Assembly: GCF_947488985.1 (NCBI RefSeq)
Contig: NZ_CANLBV010000007.1
Coordinates: forward strand, 16,139-80,138
Source: an uncultured Vibrio sp.
GTDB taxonomy: Bacteria; Pseudomonadota; Gammaproteobacteria; Enterobacterales; Vibrionaceae
Direction: 5' to 3'
DNA length: 64,000 bases
A model generated the notes under the pieces. That model was given only the letters and a program-made list of their open reading frames with translations. It made no database searches and was not told the DNA's origin. Shown here in pieces: positions 61,289 through 64,000 of the stretch. The position numbers and the translations under genes were made by a program. Every line of letters begins with the position of its first letter. Within the stretch, counting starts at the first letter, position 1.

Positions 61289-61545
61289 CAAAAGATTAAA
61301 TATTTGTAAAATACCAAGTTGAATAAAAAGTGATCTCAATAGAGTTAAAGTTCTAATTGTGAGAGGTTGGTGGCGAATATTTGGACGGATCTGCAATTGC
61401 AGGTTAATAAAGGTGGTAATCTTTGGGCTTAAGTGTCGACACAATTTCATGTTTGTGGGTAAACTCAGCTATAAAGAGGGGAAAATCCTCAGCTCTCATT
61501 TCACGCATCTATCCGTTGCGTAAAAAAATATAAGAGATAAGCCTT
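61289..61545. other. fadE-gmhA divergent spacer
   Basis: No gene is seen. A 12-bp palindrome CTGCAATTGCAG is at 61391-61402, and a possible short stem GAGGGGAAAATCCTC lies near 61474-61490. It presumably carries the gmhA promoter on the plus strand. Confidence 0.4.
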
Positions 61546-62121
61546 ATGTACCAAGACCTAATCAAAAGTGAATTGAACGAAGCTGCTGACGTTCTGAACA
61601 AGTTTTTGAGTGATGACCATAACATCGCTCAAATTGAAGCGGCGGCTAAAATGATTGCGGACTCATTCAAGCAAGAGGGTAAAGTACTTTCTTGTGGTAA
61701 TGGTGGCTCTCACTGTGATGCAATGCACTTTGCAGAAGAGTTGACTGGTCGATACCGTGAGAATCGCCCTGGTTTCGCTGGTATTGCAATTTCAGACCCG
61801 AGTCACTTATCTTGTGTGAGTAATGACTTTGGTTACGATCACGTGTTTTCTCGCTATGTAGAAGCCGTTGGCCGAAAGGGAGACGTGCTGTTTGGTTTGT
61901 CGACCTCGGGCAACTCTGGCAACATTTTGAAAGCGATTGAAGCCGCGCAAGCGAAAGGTATGAAGACCATTGCGCTAACCGGTAAAGACGGCGGAAAAAT
62001 GGCAGGTTGTGCTGATATCGAAATCCGAGTTCCCCATTTTGGTTATGCAGATCGCATCCAAGAGGTTCACATTAAGATCATTCATATTGTGATTCAGCTT
62101 GTTGAAAAAGAGATGGAATAA
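61546..62121 (+). CDS. gmhA: Sedoheptulose-7-phosphate isomerase GmhA (LpcA)
   Basis: A 191-aa first enzyme of ADP-heptose synthesis for the lipopolysaccharide inner core. It has a SIS fold with [40 protein letters not shown], and [20 protein letters not shown], and the C-terminal [16 protein letters not shown]. Zinc and substrate residues (His, Glu, His) are intact. Length matches E. coli (192). yafJ is 65 bp downstream on the same strand. Confidence 0.97.
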   Translation: MYQDLIKSELNEAADVLNKFLSDDHNIAQIEAAAKMIADSFKQEGKVLSCGNGGSHCDAMHFAEELTGRYRENRPGFAGIAISDPSHLSCVSNDFGYDHVFSRYVEAVGRKGDVLFGLSTSGNSGNILKAIEAAQAKGMKTIALTGKDGGKMAGCADIEIRVPHFGYADRIQEVHIKIIHIVIQLVEKEME

Positions 62122-62186
62122 TAGTTATACGGACATTTGGAGCAAAGCTTTGGCTCCATTGGTTTTAATAGGGAGTAGAGTAAGCC

Positions 62187-63032
62187 ATGTGTGAATTGCT
62201 CGGTATGAGCGCGAATGTGCCAACGGATATATGTTTTAGCTTTACAGGTCTGATGCAGCGTGGGGGCAATACTGGCCCGCACCGCGATGGCTGGGGTATT
62301 ACCTTTTACGAAGGGAAGGGGTTCCGAACATTTAAGGATCCGAACCCAAGTTGTGAGTCCAAGATCGCTGAATTGGTGCAAAACTACCCAATTAAAAGCC
62401 AAGCTGTTGTCAGTCATATCCGTCAAGCAAACCGTGGTGGCGTTAATCTAGAAAATACTCACCCTTTTACTCGTGAGCTATGGGGGCGATACTGGACTTT
62501 TGCTCACAATGGTCAGCTAACGGATTACGATGATCTCGTGAGTGGTCGCTTCAGACCTGTCGGTGAGACGGACAGTGAACTCTCTTTTTGTTGGTTACTG
62601 AAACAGCTGGAAGATCGTTTTCCTGAGCCACCTCAAGACATGGAAGGTATGTTTCGCTTTGTGGCTGAGTGCTGTGACCAGCTGCGAGAAAAAGGTGTGT
62701 TCAACATGTTGTTGAGTGATGGTGAGTATGTGATGACATACTGTACCAATCATTTGTACTGGATAACACGACGCGCCCCTTTTGGTAAAGCGAGTCTGAT
62801 TGATGAAGATGTGGAGATTAACTTCCAAGAAGAAACCACACCGAATGATGTAGTTACCGTGGTTGCTACTCAGCCTCTAACAGACAACGAAGCTTGGTCT
62901 AGAATGAAGCCTGGCGAATATGCGCTGTTTCATTTTGGTGAGTTGATTGGCAATAATCATCAAGCGCTAGAAGATGTTGCGTATGCGCCGAAGAAGGTTG
63001 CGAGCCAAGCCCCAACCGAAGCATTGAGCTAG
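62187..63032 (+). CDS. yafJ: Class II glutamine amidotransferase YafJ
   Basis: A 281-aa Ntn-type glutamine amidotransferase domain with catalytic Cys2 (MCELLGMSAN), which requires removal of Met1. HRDGWGITFYEGKGF, VVSHIRQANRGGVNLENTHP and WTFAHNGQLTDY are family motifs. The acceptor and product are unknown. The E. coli homologue also follows lpcA. The C-terminal tail (KKVASQAPTEALS) is polar. Closed by a strong terminator. Confidence 0.93.
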   Translation: MCELLGMSANVPTDICFSFTGLMQRGGNTGPHRDGWGITFYEGKGFRTFKDPNPSCESKIAELVQNYPIKSQAVVSHIRQANRGGVNLENTHPFTRELWGRYWTFAHNGQLTDYDDLVSGRFRPVGETDSELSFCWLLKQLEDRFPEPPQDMEGMFRFVAECCDQLREKGVFNMLLSDGEYVMTYCTNHLYWITRRAPFGKASLIDEDVEINFQEETTPNDVVTVVATQPLTDNEAWSRMKPGEYALFHFGELIGNNHQALEDVAYAPKKVASQAPTEALS

Positions 63033-63085
63033 AGTAAATACGCATTAGCTGAGCGTTTAACCATCGTATTTACCCCGTTCAAATA

Positions 63086-63128
63086 AAAGGCCGCTCACTG
63101 TACTTATAAGTCAGTGAGCGGCCTTTTT
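63086..63128. terminator. Bidirectional terminator between yafJ and purN
   Basis: AAAGGCCGCTCACTG and CAGTGAGCGGCCTTT form a 15-bp perfect stem with an 11-base loop, with T runs on both strands. Confidence 0.92.
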
Positions 63129-63134
63129 GATTCA

Positions 63135-63821
63135 TTACTCTTCTGCGTAACCGCTTTTTCCTAATGCGTTGCCATCTAAGGTAGCTTGCCCTTTGACCAT
63201 GGATAAACGATCTTCAGCAAACCATTTGCAAACCATAGGGTAAATACAGTGTTCTTGCGTCAGCACTCGGCTTGCTAGTATATCCGCATCATCATCTTCA
63301 AATATCGGAACCTTAGCTTGTAAAATCACTGGCCCACCATCGAGCTCTTCGGTCACAAAGTGGACGCTAGTTCCGTGCTCTTTGTCTTGTGCGTCAATCG
63401 CACGCTGGTGGGTGTGTAGGCCTGGGTATTTCGGTAATAGAGAAGGGTGGATATTGATCATTTTCCCCGCATAGTGACGAACAAAGTCGGAACTTAGGAT
63501 ACGCATGTATCCCGCAAGTACGATCAAATCGGGTTGGTAGGCGTCAATCTGAATCATCAATTCACGATCGAACTCTTCACGTGAACCAAAGTCTTTTGGA
63601 TTCACTGAATGTGCGTCAACCCCTGCGGTTTTCGCGCGTTCTAATCCAAAAGCCTCTGCTTTGTTTGAGAAGACAGCCTTAACGGAAGCATCAATCATAT
63701 TGCTATCACAGGCATCCAAAATGGCCTGTAAGTTACTTCCGCTTCCTGAAACGAGTACAACGATGTTTTTCTTAGAGTGGCTGGTGTTATTTGAGTGACT
63801 GTTTTTCATAGAGTGGGTCAT
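63135..63821 (-). CDS. purN: Phosphoribosylglycinamide formyltransferase (GART1)
   Basis: A 228-aa purine-biosynthesis enzyme that formylates GAR with 10-formyl-THF. It has VLVSGSGSNLQAIL (phosphate binding), LAGYMRILSSDFVRHY, NIHPSLLPKYPGLHTHQRAI with the catalytic Asn-His pair, and GTSVHFVTEELDGGPVI (catalytic Asp). The N-terminus carries about 16 extra Ser/His/Asn residues (NSHSNNTSHSKKN) before the fold, longer than E. coli (212 aa). Neither ATG (63821 or 63809) has a good ribosome site, so the start is uncertain. purM is not seen upstream, unlike the E. coli purMN pair. Confidence 0.92.
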   Translation of the reverse strand: MTHSMKNSHSNNTSHSKKNIVVLVSGSGSNLQAILDACDSNMIDASVKAVFSNKAEAFGLERAKTAGVDAHSVNPKDFGSREEFDRELMIQIDAYQPDLIVLAGYMRILSSDFVRHYAGKMINIHPSLLPKYPGLHTHQRAIDAQDKEHGTSVHFVTEELDGGPVILQAKVPIFEDDDADILASRVLTQEHCIYPMVCKWFAEDRLSMVKGQATLDGNALGKSGYAEE

Positions 63822-63890
63822 GCAATTGATTAACGGGATTGTTTACAATTTACCTACATAAACTAAGGTTTTCTGTGGGCTAAATAGCAA

Positions 63891-63914
63891 AATGAGGACC
63901 ATTCGGTCCTCATT
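63891..63914 (-). terminator. Hairpin upstream of purN, probable terminator for a minus-strand transcript
   Basis: AATGAGGACC and GGTCCTCATT pair perfectly around ATTC. On the minus strand TTTTG follows. It lies directly after the truncated open frame at 63917-63999. Confidence 0.65.
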
Positions 63915-63916
63915 GA

Positions 63917-63999
63917 TTAACTCAGGGCGTGTTGACCTTTCGCGGTTAAATTTTGTTCGAGATAAAAGCGTTTTAATCGCGGCGAGGGGGAAGTAGCCT
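63917..63999 (-). pseudogene. 26-codon open tail ending NLTAKGQHALS at window edge
   Basis: On the minus strand an open frame ends at TAA (63919-63917) and reads ATSPSPRLKRFYLEQNLTAK followed by GQHALS. An in-frame TAG at 64000-63998 blocks extension and no start codon lies within it. It is either a gene remnant or chance. The terminator just downstream suggests it is part of a transcribed unit. Confidence 0.25.
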
Positions 64000-64000
64000 A

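Overview
The window looks like chromosome 1 of a Vibrio, probably close to the Splendidus clade. The evidence is gene order, the ANDENYALAA tmRNA tag, FadR-type and LexA-type sites, and protein sequences that read as Vibrio versions of E. coli housekeeping genes. The species assignment is inference from remembered family sequences, not from a search. 

Region 1 (1 to about 12.1 kb) is the right-hand part of a genomic island ending at the 3' end of ssrA. A P4-type tyrosine recombinase lies beside ssrA. The rest is one tightly packed plus-strand run of nine genes (184-10714): a 58-aa excisionase-like DNA-binding protein, a first HsdM, an unrecognised 292-aa protein with a Cys/His cluster, a second different HsdM, HsdS, HsdR, two tandem DarT-like ADP-ribosyltransferases, and the macro-domain antitoxin DarG. 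Adjacent genes overlap by 4 bp, abut, or are at most 6 bp apart. This is the most unusual part of the window: a Type I restriction-modification locus with two methyltransferase subunits, merged with a DarTG module that carries an extra DarT. 

Region 2 (12.1-28 kb) is ordinary core genome: ssrA-smpB (trans-translation), ratA-ratB, bamE, recN with LexA boxes, nadK, grpE, a dicarboxylate/amino-acid symporter, dnaK-dnaJ with heat-shock promoters, yaeH, glnD and map. 

Region 3 (28-49.5 kb) is the conserved translation, envelope and lipid block: rpsB-tsf-pyrH-frr-uppS-cdsA-dxr-rseP-bamA-skp-lpxD-fabZ-lpxA-lpxB-rnhB-dnaE-accA-tilS. It links ribosome function, undecaprenyl phosphate, phospholipid, isoprenoid, outer-membrane protein assembly and lipid A synthesis with replication and the first step of fatty-acid synthesis. 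Several genes use TTG or GTG starts. TilS carries an in-frame hexanucleotide tandem repeat. 

Region 4 (49.5-64 kb) holds a small cytochrome c, glnB, yafD, a Yip1-family membrane protein, mltD, gloB, yafS, rnhA, dnaQ, a TIGR03503-type membrane protein, a KdgF-like cupin, fadE with a FadR operator, gmhA, yafJ and purN. This resembles the E. coli yafD-mltD-gloB-yafS-rnhA-dnaQ-fadE-lpcA-yafJ neighbourhood. GlnD (uridylyltransferase) and its PII substrate GlnB are both in the window. No rRNA, tRNA, CRISPR array or intact insertion sequence was seen.
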